From: Sphingobacterium populi
GTDB lineage: Bacteria; Bacteroidota; Bacteroidia; Sphingobacteriales; Sphingobacteriaceae
DNA length: 64,000 nucleotides
Assembly: GCF_001586775.1 (NCBI RefSeq)
Contig: NZ_LQXS01000001.1
Coordinates: 310,001 to 374,000, forward strand
Reading direction: 5' to 3'
Made by a program: the position numbers and the translations under genes
Notes under the pieces: generated by a model
Database searches by the model: none
Seen by the model: the letters and a program-made list of their open reading frames with translations, nothing else
What the model was told of the DNA's origin: nothing
Shown here: piece after piece, positions 18,851 to 28,507 of the stretch
Layout of the letters: every line of letters begins with the position of its first letter
Numbering within the stretch: the stretch's first letter is position 1

Positions 18851-20535
18851 ATGGTACAGAGTAATACGTACGATGCAATTGTTATAGGATCCGGAATCAG
18901 CGGCGGATGGGCAGCCAAAGAGCTGACTGAAAAAGGACTAAAAACAATCATGCTAGAGCGCGGGCGCAATGTTGAGCACGTGAAAGATTATCATGCGAAC
19001 AAGGACACTTGGGAATACGAACACCGTGGCGGTCGCACCAAACAAATGGAAGAAGACTATCCTGTATTACGTCGGGATTATGCATTGAACGAGAAAAATT
19101 TAGATTTCTGGGTAAATGAAAAAGAGAGTCCGTATACAGAAGAAAAGCGCTTTGACTGGTACAGAGGATATCACGTAGGTGGTCGTTCTTTGATGTGGGG
19201 TCGCCAAAGTTACCGTTTTTCGGATCTTGATTTTGAAGCGAACTTAAAAGACGGTCATGGAACCGATTGGCCAATTCGTTATAAAGATATTGCACCATGG
19301 TATAGTTATGCTGAGAAATGGGCCGGTATTTCTGGAAACAGAGATGGTTTAGATGTATTGCCTGACGGCGAATTTATGCCAGCCATGCCATTTAATGCCG
19401 TAGAGAAAGACCTTGCAGCCCGTATTCAAAAAAGCTACGGCGGCAAACGTCATTTCATTATGGGTCGTACAGCCAATATCACAGTACCACATCATGGACG
19501 TGTTAACTGTCAATACCAAACCAATGTTGGTTGGGCTGTAACTTTGGCGCTTATTTCAGTACGCAATCGTCTACACTACCTCCAGCAATGCAAACGGGCA
19601 ATCTAACTTTGCGTCCGTTCTCTATCGTTACGCGTATTTTATATGATAAAGACACGCAGAAAGCTAAAGGTGTCGAAATAGTTGATGCAGAAACTGGCAA
19701 AACATATGAATATTACGCAAAGATTGTATTTGTATGTGCATCAGCATTTAATTCTACTTGGGTATTGATGAATTCCGCCACCGATATATGGGAAGGCGGA
19801 CTAGGAAGTAGCAGTGGCGAGTTGGGCCACAATGCGATGGATCATCATTTCCGTTTGGGAGCTAGTGGGCGTGTGGAAGGTTTCGAAGATAAATACTATT
19901 ACGGCCGCCGCCCAACAGGATTGTATGTGCCAAGATTCCAAAACGTACCTGGTGACGACAAGAAGCGCGATTATGTCCGTGGATTTGGTTATCAAGGAGC
20001 TGCTAGTCGTGGGCGTTGGTCTGGTGAAATTGCGGAGATGTCAGTCGGTGGAGCTTGGAAAGACGCTATGACCGAACCAGGAAATTGGAGTGTGGGTTTT
20101 ACCGCTTTCGGCGAAATTCTTCCATATCACGAAAACAAAATCTCTTTGGATAAAACGGTTAAAGACAAATGGGGCTTGCCGGTACTAAAGATGGATATGG
20201 AGATCAGAGAAAACGAGCTAAAAATGCGACCAGATATGATGTCTGAGATGCAAGAGATGTTGGAATCTGTTGGTGTTAAAGATGTGCACACATACGATAG
20301 CGGATATGGTTTCGGACAAGGAATTCACGAAATGGGTACTGCCCGCATGGGTACAGATCCGTCCAACTCCGTGTTGAACAAACACAACCAAGTCTGGGAT
20401 GCAAAAAATGTTTTCGTGACCGACGGAGCAGCTATGGCATCCGGTGCATGTGTCAACCCTTCGTTGACCTATATGGCACTGACGGCTCGTGCTGTAGATT
20501 TTGCAGTTAGTGAATTGAAAAAAGGAAATCTATAA
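18851..20535 (+). pseudogene. GMC-family FAD-dependent sugar oxidoreductase, frameshifted
   Basis: The gene is split into two frames. The first (18851-19606) has the FAD motif GSGISGG (13-19) and the GMC body up to GRVNCQYQT. One base is missing near 19523: the codons AAT|GTT should read AAx TGT TGG TTG GGC TGT, giving TKCWLGCNFGAYF, which continues without a break in the other frame to 20535. The second part carries the catalytic histidine region GIHEMGTARMG and the end motif ASGACVNPSLTYMALTARAVD. The whole would be ~562 aa, normal for the family. Such proteins pair with a subunit-3 protein (22003-22572) as glucoside-3-dehydrogenase or gluconate-dehydrogenase-like enzymes. It is a true pseudogene or a sequencing indel. 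Confidence 0.88.
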
Positions 20536-20565
20536 AAACAACATACCTAATAAACACTAAAAAAC

Positions 20566-21990
20566 ATGAGTGATAAGAATTCAAGAAGAAGTTTCTTAAA
20601 GCAAGCTGCAGTTGCAGCAGCAGCTTTTACGATTGTTCCTCGTCATGTATTGGGCGGATCGGGATTTGTAGCACCAAGTGATAAGCTAATGGTTGCTGGT
20701 ATCGGTGTAGGCGGTAAAGGCGAAAGCGATATTAAATCTTTCTATGATAGCGGAAAAGCAGAGATTGCATTCCTTTGTGACGTAGATGATCGCCGTTCGG
20801 CAAGAACTAGAGGCCGATTCCCCAAAGCAAAATATTATAAAGATTACCGTGAGATGCTCGATAAGGAGCACAAACATATTGATGCTGTCTCTGTTTCTGG
20901 ACCAGATCATAACCACGCCATTCATGCCCTAGCAGCAATGCAATTAGGTAAACATGTCTATGTACAAAAACCTCTAACACATGATATTTGGGAAGCACGT
21001 GTACTGACGGATGCCGCAAAACGCTACAAAGTAGTTACTCAAATGGGTAACCAAGGATCATCTAATGATGGTACTCGCCAAGTAAAAGAGTGGTACGAAG
21101 CAGGTTTAGTAGGAGATGTGCATACGGTATATTGTTGGACAGATCGTCCAGTATGGCCTCAAGGAATCAAATGGCCGGAAGGGAAAGCCGAAATTCCGAA
21201 AGAATTAGATTGGGATCTATGGTTAGGAACAGCTCCGCAAAAAGATTACGTCGATCATTTAGTGCCATTTAACTGGCGTGGATGGTGGGATTATGGAACC
21301 GGAGCATTAGGTGATATGGGATGTCACTTAGTAGAAGTTCCTTTCAGTGTTTTAGGATTACAATACGTACAAGATGTACACGCGAGTGTAGGTACCGTAT
21401 ATGTGGATGAGTTCAAGCGTGGGGTTTTCCCAGAAAGTTGTCCTCCATCCAGCCATGCTACAATGACTTTTCCTAAGACGGATCGTACTGCTGGACCGGT
21501 TACATTACACTGGATGGATGGCGGTATTCAACCAGCACGTCCTGAAGAATTAGAAGCAAATGAAATCTTCGGAGATGGCGGAAATGGTATCCTAATGATC
21601 GGTACAAAAGGTAAAATATTGGCAGATACCTATGGTGAAAATGCGCGTTTATTGCCTACGTCTCGTAAAGAGCAAGTAGCCTTGAAATACGAGCGCGTAC
21701 CAGGACAAGCATCTGGTCACTACGCACAATGGGTAGAAGCATGTATTGCTGGCTATGGCAACAAAGAGGTGAGTGCACCATTCGAAATATCTGGACCTTT
21801 GACAGAATGTTTGTTAATGGCTAACTTAGCAATTCGCGGTGCAGATATGAATATCGACGGGAAATATCCAGGCCGCAACCTGAAGTTGCTATGGGATAAT
21901 GACAATATGAAAGTGACCAACTTTGATATGGTTAACCAATTCGTGAAGCGTGAGTATCGCCCAGGATGGGAAATGAATTATAAGTTTTAA
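20566..21990 (+). CDS. Gfo/Idh/MocA family oxidoreductase, Tat-exported
   Basis: 474 aa. A clear twin-arginine signal (NSRRSFLKQAAVAAAAF) leads to export, followed by a Rossmann domain (GIGVGGKG, ~45-52) and the EKP-like motif as VQKPL (~133). C-terminal alpha/beta domain includes GGWWDYGTGALGDMGCH-type residues. The family oxidises or reduces sugars, or cleaves glycosides through a 3-keto intermediate with bound NAD. With the upstream GMC enzyme and TIM-barrel isomerase it fits a periplasmic 3-keto-glycoside route. It starts 30 bases after the GMC gene and 12 bases before the subunit-3 gene. The precise substrate is unknown. Confidence 0.9.
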   Translation: MSDKNSRRSFLKQAAVAAAAFTIVPRHVLGGSGFVAPSDKLMVAGIGVGGKGESDIKSFYDSGKAEIAFLCDVDDRRSARTRGRFPKAKYYKDYREMLDKEHKHIDAVSVSGPDHNHAIHALAAMQLGKHVYVQKPLTHDIWEARVLTDAAKRYKVVTQMGNQGSSNDGTRQVKEWYEAGLVGDVHTVYCWTDRPVWPQGIKWPEGKAEIPKELDWDLWLGTAPQKDYVDHLVPFNWRGWWDYGTGALGDMGCHLVEVPFSVLGLQYVQDVHASVGTVYVDEFKRGVFPESCPPSSHATMTFPKTDRTAGPVTLHWMDGGIQPARPEELEANEIFGDGGNGILMIGTKGKILADTYGENARLLPTSRKEQVALKYERVPGQASGHYAQWVEACIAGYGNKEVSAPFEISGPLTECLLMANLAIRGADMNIDGKYPGRNLKLLWDNDNMKVTNFDMVNQFVKREYRPGWEMNYKF

Positions 21991-22002
21991 ACAGAGATAA
22001 AC

Positions 22003-22572
22003 ATGAATAGAAGAGAAGCCATTCAACGTGTAGCACTACTGATGGGAGGTGCCGTGATCGGTAGCAGCCTGTTTTTAGAGGGCTGTACCAGAACAGCGTC
22101 TAAGGAAGTCGCTTCACTTTTTGAAAAAGACACGATGGATCTTTTAGGTGATTTAGCAGAAGCTATCTTACCGAAAACTTCTACGCCAGGGGCTAAAGAA
22201 GCCGGTGTAGGTGAATTCATTCCTGTTATGATACGCGATTGTTATTCGCCAGAAGATCAAAAATCTTTTATGGAAGGTTTAGCTAAAATTGATGACCGTG
22301 CAAATGAAAAGCATGGAAAAGATTTTCAGCAGCTTTCTTCTGAAGAACAACTTGCATTTGTCAACGAGTATGACAAAGAAGCGAGTGAATATCAAAAGAA
22401 CAAGAAGGAAGATGATGCTAATCATTTCTTCACCATGCTCAAGCAATTGACGCTGACTGGGTTTTTTACCTCGGAAGTTGGCATGAAACAAGCGCTGAAC
22501 TACGTGAAGATTCCTGGCAGGTATGACGGTGATTTTCCTTATAAAAAAGGAGATAAAGCCTGGGCAATCTAG
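22003..22572 (+). CDS. Gluconate 2-dehydrogenase subunit 3 family protein
   Basis: 189 aa. The N-terminus MNRREAIQRVALLMGGAVIGSS has a twin arginine followed by a hydrophobic stretch and a cysteine (LEGC, 28), so it is exported by Tat and may be lipidated. The body matches the small subunit that accompanies GMC dehydrogenases (LGDLAEAILPKTSTPGAKEAGVGEFI). The small subunit carries the signal peptide and takes the folded FAD-containing GMC subunit with it across the membrane. It is the last gene in the operon and ends just before a strong terminator. Confidence 0.88.
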   Translation: MNRREAIQRVALLMGGAVIGSSLFLEGCTRTASKEVASLFEKDTMDLLGDLAEAILPKTSTPGAKEAGVGEFIPVMIRDCYSPEDQKSFMEGLAKIDDRANEKHGKDFQQLSSEEQLAFVNEYDKEASEYQKNKKEDDANHFFTMLKQLTLTGFFTSEVGMKQALNYVKIPGRYDGDFPYKKGDKAWAI

Positions 22573-22605
22573 TACTGCCTACTGCTAATTCAGAATATTA
22601 ATTTT

Positions 22606-22640
22606 AAAACCTCCGACAAGTTATCTTTCGGAGGTTTTTT
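22606..22640 (+). terminator. Strong intrinsic terminator at the end of the sugar oxidation operon
   Basis: AAAACCTCCGA (22606-22616) pairs with TCGGAGGTTTT (22628-22638), an 11-bp perfect stem with an 11-base loop and T-tail. The A-rich 5' arm means that it can also serve the convergent porin gene on the minus strand. Confidence 0.88.
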
Positions 22641-22680
22641 CTGATTACACCTATCCCTAATCTTGTGGTATTTGGCGGTT

Positions 22681-24093
22681 TTAAAAAAAGATCTGAAAGC
22701 CCAATACGTATTCCGAACCTCGTCGAAATATATATTTTGTCTCGTTATCAAACATAGGTCTGTTTTCATATTGGAATACGATCTTAGTGCGGTGATTGTC
22801 AATCAGAAAATTCATGCCTGCTTGATAGGAATTGCCTCGCTCGTTTACGGCTTCGAAGTTACGAGAGTAAATGGAGGCAAAAGGCTGCAATCGAATCGGT
22901 AAAAAATTCGGAAACAAATAGCCTGCTTGTAAATACCAGAAATCTCCCGTTCCGGCAAATATTTGACTATTGCCAAAACCCAATTCTCGTTGTCCGGTAA
23001 ATGAGGGATCTTCTAATCCAGGATTAATCAATCCTAGATTCCGTAAATAATTGGGGCCTAATTTGGAATTAGTGTAAGACACATAGCTGGTTATTGCAGC
23101 GCCTCTGCGTCCAATAGGAAGATCCAAAAAGGCATCTACACCCACAATGGAAATCGAGTGATTTTCAAAGTTACCCACTGTTGGTTGTGTTTGCGTGGCA
23201 TTCGCTGCATTATAAAAACCAGCTCCAATATTAAAGATCTTTTTACTGCCTAGATAATTTTGTACAAAGGCTGAATACTCTTGTCGCTCCCGCTCCAGAA
23301 AATTATACGTTACGTAGCCACTATACGAGAAATTTCCATCTCGATTATTGTCAACTGCTGGGCCACCGACCTCTGCTACAAGATCTGCTGCAAATGGTTT
23401 GTTGATCGCAAATCTAAACGCGATGTCATTCCAGCGTCCGTGTGTAAATACTCCTAACTGCCGGCCAAATTGATCGGTCTGATCGATAATAGCAGGAGCT
23501 GGCATCGCATCCAATGTAAGACTTGCCACTGTAGTTGAGCTATACAACCGACTAACGCCATTCCAAGCGTGCAAGCCTGCACCAAGTACAAGTGTAAATT
23601 CATTCAACTCGCCATTATTATTTTTTTCAGGTACTAGTGAATACTCATTGTATGCATCGTGTACATAAAATTGTGGTCGTCTGCCTGCTCCATTTGGACC
23701 AGTTCCTGTATTAAGCCCTCCAGAATTAAAAGATTGGTTATTCATCCCAGCATGTATCAACATGCGGTAGCGGGGCGAAAGATTGAACATAGCAAGACCA
23801 CGTGTTCTTCGCAGAATGACGTCCGTAGAAAAACGTTCTGGTTTGTTGTTCACGATCGTACCAGGATTGTTTTCGTTGTGTCTTACCCATACTTGGTTCC
23901 AAAACATAAATCGGATGTACTGCGACTTGTCATTGTTAAGATCTATTCTCAACTCGTTTACATTTTTAGCCTCATTGTTTATAGGAGGCATGTCCGATAG
24001 CTGAACTCTATCTTGCGCTTTTGTAGTTTGTGTCAGCGTCAAAATAATCATGCCCAGGTGGGCAGTATTTATTATGCATTTAATCTTCATCAT
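22681..24093 (-). CDS. Outer-membrane porin-like beta-barrel protein
   Basis: 470 aa with a signal peptide ending near KAQ (27). The mature protein is rich in alternating hydrophobic/polar segments and aromatic residues and ends in GFQIFF, a C-terminal aromatic as in Bacteroidota outer-membrane barrels. Motifs such as QYIRFMFWNQVWVRHNENNPG and VILRRTRGLAMFNLS resemble phosphate-selective porin O/P-like proteins. It is the distal gene after hmgA, separated by a 12-bp hairpin. It may admit aromatic or amino-acid substrates for the homogentisate genes, but this is only inferred from position. Confidence 0.75.
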   Translation of the reverse strand: MMKIKCIINTAHLGMIILTLTQTTKAQDRVQLSDMPPINNEAKNVNELRIDLNNDKSQYIRFMFWNQVWVRHNENNPGTIVNNKPERFSTDVILRRTRGLAMFNLSPRYRMLIHAGMNNQSFNSGGLNTGTGPNGAGRRPQFYVHDAYNEYSLVPEKNNNGELNEFTLVLGAGLHAWNGVSRLYSSTTVASLTLDAMPAPAIIDQTDQFGRQLGVFTHGRWNDIAFRFAINKPFAADLVAEVGGPAVDNNRDGNFSYSGYVTYNFLERERQEYSAFVQNYLGSKKIFNIGAGFYNAANATQTQPTVGNFENHSISIVGVDAFLDLPIGRRGAAITSYVSYTNSKLGPNYLRNLGLINPGLEDPSFTGQRELGFGNSQIFAGTGDFWYLQAGYLFPNFLPIRLQPFASIYSRNFEAVNERGNSYQAGMNFLIDNHRTKIVFQYENRPMFDNETKYIFRRGSEYVLGFQIFF

Positions 24094-24202
24094 TATAATT
24101 GGTTAGTTATGTGAAAATAAAGCGTAGGAATGTATTAGTTAGTGATGAATTTCCATTTCGAGATTGATCAACTAACAGCAGGAATATCCGAAGACAACCT
24201 GT

Positions 24203-24234
24203 GGCTATCTGCAAGTATATATTTGCAGATAGCC
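24203..24234 (-). terminator. 12-bp perfect hairpin between hmgA and the porin gene
   Basis: GGCTATCTGCAA (24203-24214) pairs with TTGCAGATAGCC (24223-24234) around an 8-base AT loop. No T-run follows on either strand, so it may be an RNA-stabilising or partial-termination element rather than a full terminator. Confidence 0.5.
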
Positions 24235-24271
24235 GTATGTAAACGTAGTTACATGTACTAGAATAATAAGT

Positions 24272-25437
24272 TTAAATACCTTTATGCCAGCTTTTAGCGT
24301 ATGATTCATCGGCAATTTGCTGACCTTCTTCTGTTAATATCAATGGCTTAAACGTGTCAATCATTACGGCAAGTTCATGAGTACTAGTTTTACCAATACT
24401 TTTTTCTACCGTTCCAGGGTGCGGTCCATGTGGTATTCCGCCTGGGTGCAGCGTAAGCATTCCCCGTTCTACGTGACTACGACTCATAAAATCGCCATCT
24501 ACATAATACAATAATTCATCGCTATCAATATTGCTATGATTGTATGGTGCAGGAATAGATAAAGGATGATAATCGTATAATCGTGGAACGAATGAGCAAA
24601 TCACAAAATTGTGCGCTTCAAAAGTTTGATGTACGGGAGGTGGCTGATGCAACCGACCCGTAATCGGCTCGAAGTCGTGTATCGAAAATGCGTAAGGATA
24701 ATTGCAACCATCCCATCCTACGACGTCAAAGGGGTGCGTGGCGTAATGAATAGGGTAAAGCAGGCTACTTTTTTTTGTGTAAATTATGAAATCGCCATGC
24801 TCATCATAATCTTTCAAATTTTCTGGAGTTCGGATATCGCGCTCACAATAGGGTGCATGTTCTAATAATTGACCATTCTTACTGCGATAACGATCTGGAT
24901 AGCGGATTGGGCTAAACGACTCCACAACGAGCAGGCGATTGGCATCGTTATCAAAATGTATTTGATAAATAGTCCCGCGTGGTATCACCAAGTAGTCGCC
25001 ATAGCAAAAGCTTAGCTCACCATACTGAGTCACTATTTTACCACTGCCTTCATGAATAAAAATTACCTCATCGGCATCTGCGTTCTTATAAAAGTAAGTT
25101 TGATCATCCTTTGTGGGAGCAGCTAGTGCGATATGTAGATCGTTATTGTATAAGATAATTTTGCGGCTCTTCAAAAAATCCTGTTCAGGTTCGATTTGGA
25201 AGCCATATAATGCGCGGGATTTCATCAAATTACTATTTGGCGCTGGGTTTGGCTTTAAACATTTTGGATCTTCCACGTGGGTTACCGCTGTAGGAATATA
25301 ATGATGATATAGTAATGTATAATCATTAGAGAACCTTCGGTCGAAAAAAGCTGTTCGCAGTATAGGCTACCGTCTTCCTTTCTAAACTGTGTGTGTCTTT
25401 TAGAAGGTACACGGCCTCTTTTTTGGTAATGTGGCAT
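24272..25437 (-). pseudogene. hmgA: Homogentisate 1,2-dioxygenase, N-terminal frameshift
   Basis: The iron dioxygenase that opens homogentisate to maleylacetoacetate in tyrosine and phenylalanine breakdown. The downstream frame (to 24272) carries most of the enzyme: FYKNADADEVIFIHEGSG, YGDYLVIPRGTIYQI, GWDGCNYPYAFSIHDFEPITGRLHQPPP and HPGGIPHGPHPG with the metal-binding His/Glu set. The family's N-terminus lies upstream in another frame, from ATG 25437: MPHYQKRGRVPSKRHTQFRK then EQLFSTEG, and after the break FSNDYTLLYHHYIPTAV. One base is missing near 25334 (GAA GG- TTC TCT). Restored length is about 388 aa, normal for this family. It is part of the FAH/flavin reductase operon. Sequencing error or real decay must be distinguished. 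Confidence 0.9.
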
Positions 25438-25476
25438 AATTATGATCTAGTTTATGTGATGGTTATTGACAAGTAG

Positions 25477-26331
25477 TTATGTGTCCCAGCGAAGTATGAT
25501 TTGCCAAGCTTCCTCAAGCTTTTCTTGATCCAATAATTCAGCAATTCGGCGATCGATTGCCGAATTATGTGTGTTTAGCACCAAGGAATCATCGAAATCC
25601 TCGTCCCAATCTGGAATTGCAACGATATTGGCCAGCTGTCCGCGATGATTTCCCGTCAGGATTTTACTGTCAATTACTTTTCGTGGCAAATTATCGACTC
25701 CAATTCCTAAAGCTGTTACTGGTTTGGGAATTTTAAAAAGATATGGTGGCTTTACATCGATGTACCAATCACCTCCCATACGGGCAACGTGTCGTATTTT
25801 TAGCGGATCAATATGTCCCGTATCGTCCAATGTATTTTCGTCAATGTGCATTTTTAGCACCTCCGCAATGACAAGAATACCTGCGCCACCTTCGTCTCCA
25901 AGTTCTTTAATGTCCGTAACTCGGCATTCCATTTTTATCTTACTTTCTTTGACGAGTGGCGGTTTAATATCGTCAGCCGCTTGCATCGTAAAACCAGCTT
26001 TTAGGAATTCATTGATCTCTGAAGGATATTCACAGCTCGAAAGACTCACCTGATGAATCATATCGTAATCCACGATATTAATACCGACTTCGGGCACTTG
26101 TGTTAAGTTGAGAAAAGTGTCTTTTAGCGTGTTGGTACGGCCACTACGTGACGGACTAAATACGACGATTGGTGGATTAGAAGAGAATACGTTGAAAAAA
26201 CTAAATGGACTCAAATTCACATTGCCAAGCTGATCTATCGTACTCGCAAAGCAAATGGGCCTTGGAGCGATCGCATGTTGCAAGAAATGCTGCTTCTCGC
26301 GGATATCGATATCTTGAAAATTTATCGTCAT
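25477..26331 (-). CDS. Flavin reductase family protein (FMN-binding split barrel)
   Basis: About 284 aa from ATG 26331 (MTINFQDIDIREKQHFLQHAI). This start is preferred because it overlaps the FAH stop as ATGA, a translational coupling signature; the longer frame would extend 13 residues into FAH. AIAPRPICFASTIDQLGNVNLSPFSFFNVFSSNPP is the typical flavin-reductase-like/split-barrel segment that binds FMN. Proteins of this kind are very often next to FAH and hmgA in Bacteroidota; their exact job in tyrosine catabolism is not established. Confidence 0.88.
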   Translation of the reverse strand: MTINFQDIDIREKQHFLQHAIAPRPICFASTIDQLGNVNLSPFSFFNVFSSNPPIVVFSPSRSGRTNTLKDTFLNLTQVPEVGINIVDYDMIHQVSLSSCEYPSEINEFLKAGFTMQAADDIKPPLVKESKIKMECRVTDIKELGDEGGAGILVIAEVLKMHIDENTLDDTGHIDPLKIRHVARMGGDWYIDVKPPYLFKIPKPVTALGIGVDNLPRKVIDSKILTGNHRGQLANIVAIPDWDEDFDDSLVLNTHNSAIDRRIAELLDQEKLEEAWQIILRWDT

Positions 26332-27323
26332 GATGTCTTCATTTTCAAATCCAAAAGGGATAAGTCGCACGCCTCTGCTACAATGGTATTCTTCAAAATA
26401 CCTAATCCGTCGATCGACATTTCAACGGTATCACCAGGCTGAAGCCACTGCGATATATAGTTTGGGTTGTTTAGCAAACCTGTACCGTTCAACTCCAGAA
26501 AACAACCCGTACCAACTGTTCCGCTTCCTATGACATCGCCAGGATAGATTGATGTTCCATAAGCACAACGTTCCAGAATCTCGCTAAAAGTCCAATCCAT
26601 ATCCGACATATTACCAGCACTCACTTGCTTACCATTCACCTCGCAAGTCATTTTCAAATTATAGCTGAAACCAGTATGGCCCGGTTTGGCTGCTGTCTTG
26701 TATGGTTCCAATTCGTCGGGAGTAACTAACCAAGGACCGATTACCGTACAGAAATCCTTTCCTTTTGCCGGTCCAAGATTTAGCTTCATCTCTTCCATTT
26801 GCAGCGTACGTGCACTCACGTCATTCATAATCATATAGCCGCCAATATATTTTTCGGCTTCTGCTGCTTTGAAATTCTTTCCCTCTCTGCATACCACAAT
26901 GGCTACCTCAAGCTCAAAATCCAATTTTTTGAAATGGTCAGGCATACATCGAATTTGCCCTGGGCCTTGAACGCTGCGGTGATTAGTGAAATAGAAGATG
27001 GGAAATTGATCAAATTCTTCGATCATGGGTACATTACGATTGCGTCTTGCAGCTGCTACATGTTGCCGAAATGCGTAACCATCGCGACAAGATGACGGAT
27101 GAGGTACAGGCGCTATTAATTCCACGCTGTCTGCTCGAATACCATCAATCGTATTTCTTTCCGCAATTACTTTGGCTTTTGCTAAATTACTATCCCAATC
27201 CTGTAAAAAAGCAGCCATGGAATCAGGAATCGTCGCGTCAGCATTGTGTAGGTCTATAATCAGGTTGTCTTCATACAGCCCCAGCTTGTTTTTTCCTTCT
27301 TTATTAAACGTTACAAACTTCAT
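26328..27323 (-). CDS. Fumarylacetoacetate hydrolase family protein
   Basis: 331 aa. The C-terminal FAH domain (~90-320) shows the metal ligands in KKLDFELEVAIVV and the MIMNDVSARTLQ and GSGTVGTGCFLEL segments. The FAH family cleaves fumarylacetoacetate to fumarate and acetoacetate or acts on related beta-diketones. With hmgA two genes downstream it completes the end of the tyrosine/homogentisate pathway; a maleylacetoacetate isomerase gene is not in the window. It is first in the operon and overlaps the flavin reductase by 4 bases. Confidence 0.92.
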   Translation of the reverse strand: MKFVTFNKEGKNKLGLYEDNLIIDLHNADATIPDSMAAFLQDWDSNLAKAKVIAERNTIDGIRADSVELIAPVPHPSSCRDGYAFRQHVAAARRNRNVPMIEEFDQFPIFYFTNHRSVQGPGQIRCMPDHFKKLDFELEVAIVVCREGKNFKAAEAEKYIGGYMIMNDVSARTLQMEEMKLNLGPAKGKDFCTVIGPWLVTPDELEPYKTAAKPGHTGFSYNLKMTCEVNGKQVSAGNMSDMDWTFSEILERCAYGTSIYPGDVIGSGTVGTGCFLELNGTGLLNNPNYISQWLQPGDTVEMSIDGLGILKNTIVAEACDLSLLDLKMKTS

Positions 27324-27803
27324 AATACTACTTTTTGTCCTTTGGTTTTTTGTGCATTCTGGTCGTCGTACTACTGCAATTTTTACTATTGATCTTTTCT
27401 GTACTTAGGATCAACTTACGATCTAATAGCTAGCCGGAGCCATCGTCATAAAGTTTTCTAATGTGACCTTGATATCAAATCTAATAATAACCTGTTATTA
27501 AAATATAATTCTTTAAAGAAATTATAAATTTAATTATTGAAAAAATTTTATTTCCATATCCGTATATTTTGATTGGATAAGAGGCAATGTAGATAAAACG
27601 GGTGCCGCTCGATATCGTGAGATGGCTGTACGTGGTCGATCTGAATTGAAGGTCAGATCATACCTGTATTTCCAGATATATCTTCATTTATTCGCCGATA
27701 TGCGTTTTCAATCTATCGTATCAAATGACAATTCTTCATGTTGAGGAATATTAATCATACTTTGGTGCAAATTTTGATGCGGACACGGCAAAATCTACTT
27801 CAT
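27324..27803. other. AT-rich divergent intergenic region
   Basis: About 480 bases between the FAH operon (left) and the lipoprotein operon (right). It is strongly AT-rich around 27480-27560 and includes a short inverted repeat AATAACCTGTTATT near 27484. It must contain both promoters, but no convincing TAnnTTTG box was found. No ORF in it looks real. Confidence 0.6.
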
Positions 27804-28490
27804 ATGAAACGCACTATAGGTTACTTTGTACGGATGCTCACTTTACTAAGCTTCACGCTTTCACTAAGTGCTTGTTTTGATATTGTGGAGGACGTTACCG
27901 TACATAATAATGGTACTGGCTTTATAAAAGCGACGATGAATATGAGCAAGAGTAAAACGAAGATCGCTTCGCTCATGCAATTGGATAAAGTAGATGGTAT
28001 GAAAGTTCCCAAGCAGGCAGATGTTCGTAGAGAAATGAACAACGTTATTTCTATTCTGCAAAAAACACCGGGTATCTCGAATGTCCAACATTCGCTAGAT
28101 TTTAACAATTTTGTCGGTACCTTGTCGTGCGAATTCAGTTCTGTAGCAGCACTCAATGCTTTTACAAGTGCATTATCTAAGCGTCTGGAAGTCAATATTA
28201 GTGGCTATTCAAATTACACTTTTAATTCTGGATCGGGCGTGTTTGAAAGAAGATTCAAACCCAGTCCTGAAGCCAGGAAAAAATTAGAATCTTTGAGCCC
28301 TGAAAGCAAAAAAAGCTTTGATAATGCATACTATTCAGCGATCTATCGATTTGATAAACCCATCAGATCAGTTAGTAATGCGCAGGCAAAGATATCTTCC
28401 AATAAAAAGGCCGTAATGTTGAAAGTGCCTGCGCTTCAAGTCGTAGAAGGCCAAATAAACTTGTCTAACAACATCCAACTCAGCAATTAA
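27804..28490 (+). CDS. Lipoprotein of unknown function
   Basis: About 228 aa from ATG 27804 (MKRTIGYFVRMLTLLSFTLSLSAC). This start gives a clean lipoprotein signal with lipobox LSAC; the ATG at 27738 would put 22 extra residues before it. The mature protein begins FDIVEDVTVHNNGTGFIKATMNMSKS, resembling beta-rich envelope proteins that describe 'DUF'-type families. Not recognised by function. It heads an operon with genes at 28508 and 30507, spaced 17 and 10 bases apart. Confidence 0.7.
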   Translation: MKRTIGYFVRMLTLLSFTLSLSACFDIVEDVTVHNNGTGFIKATMNMSKSKTKIASLMQLDKVDGMKVPKQADVRREMNNVISILQKTPGISNVQHSLDFNNFVGTLSCEFSSVAALNAFTSALSKRLEVNISGYSNYTFNSGSGVFERRFKPSPEARKKLESLSPESKKSFDNAYYSAIYRFDKPIRSVSNAQAKISSNKKAVMLKVPALQVVEGQINLSNNIQLSN

Positions 28491-28507
28491 ATCTTCACTA
28501 TTACCCT

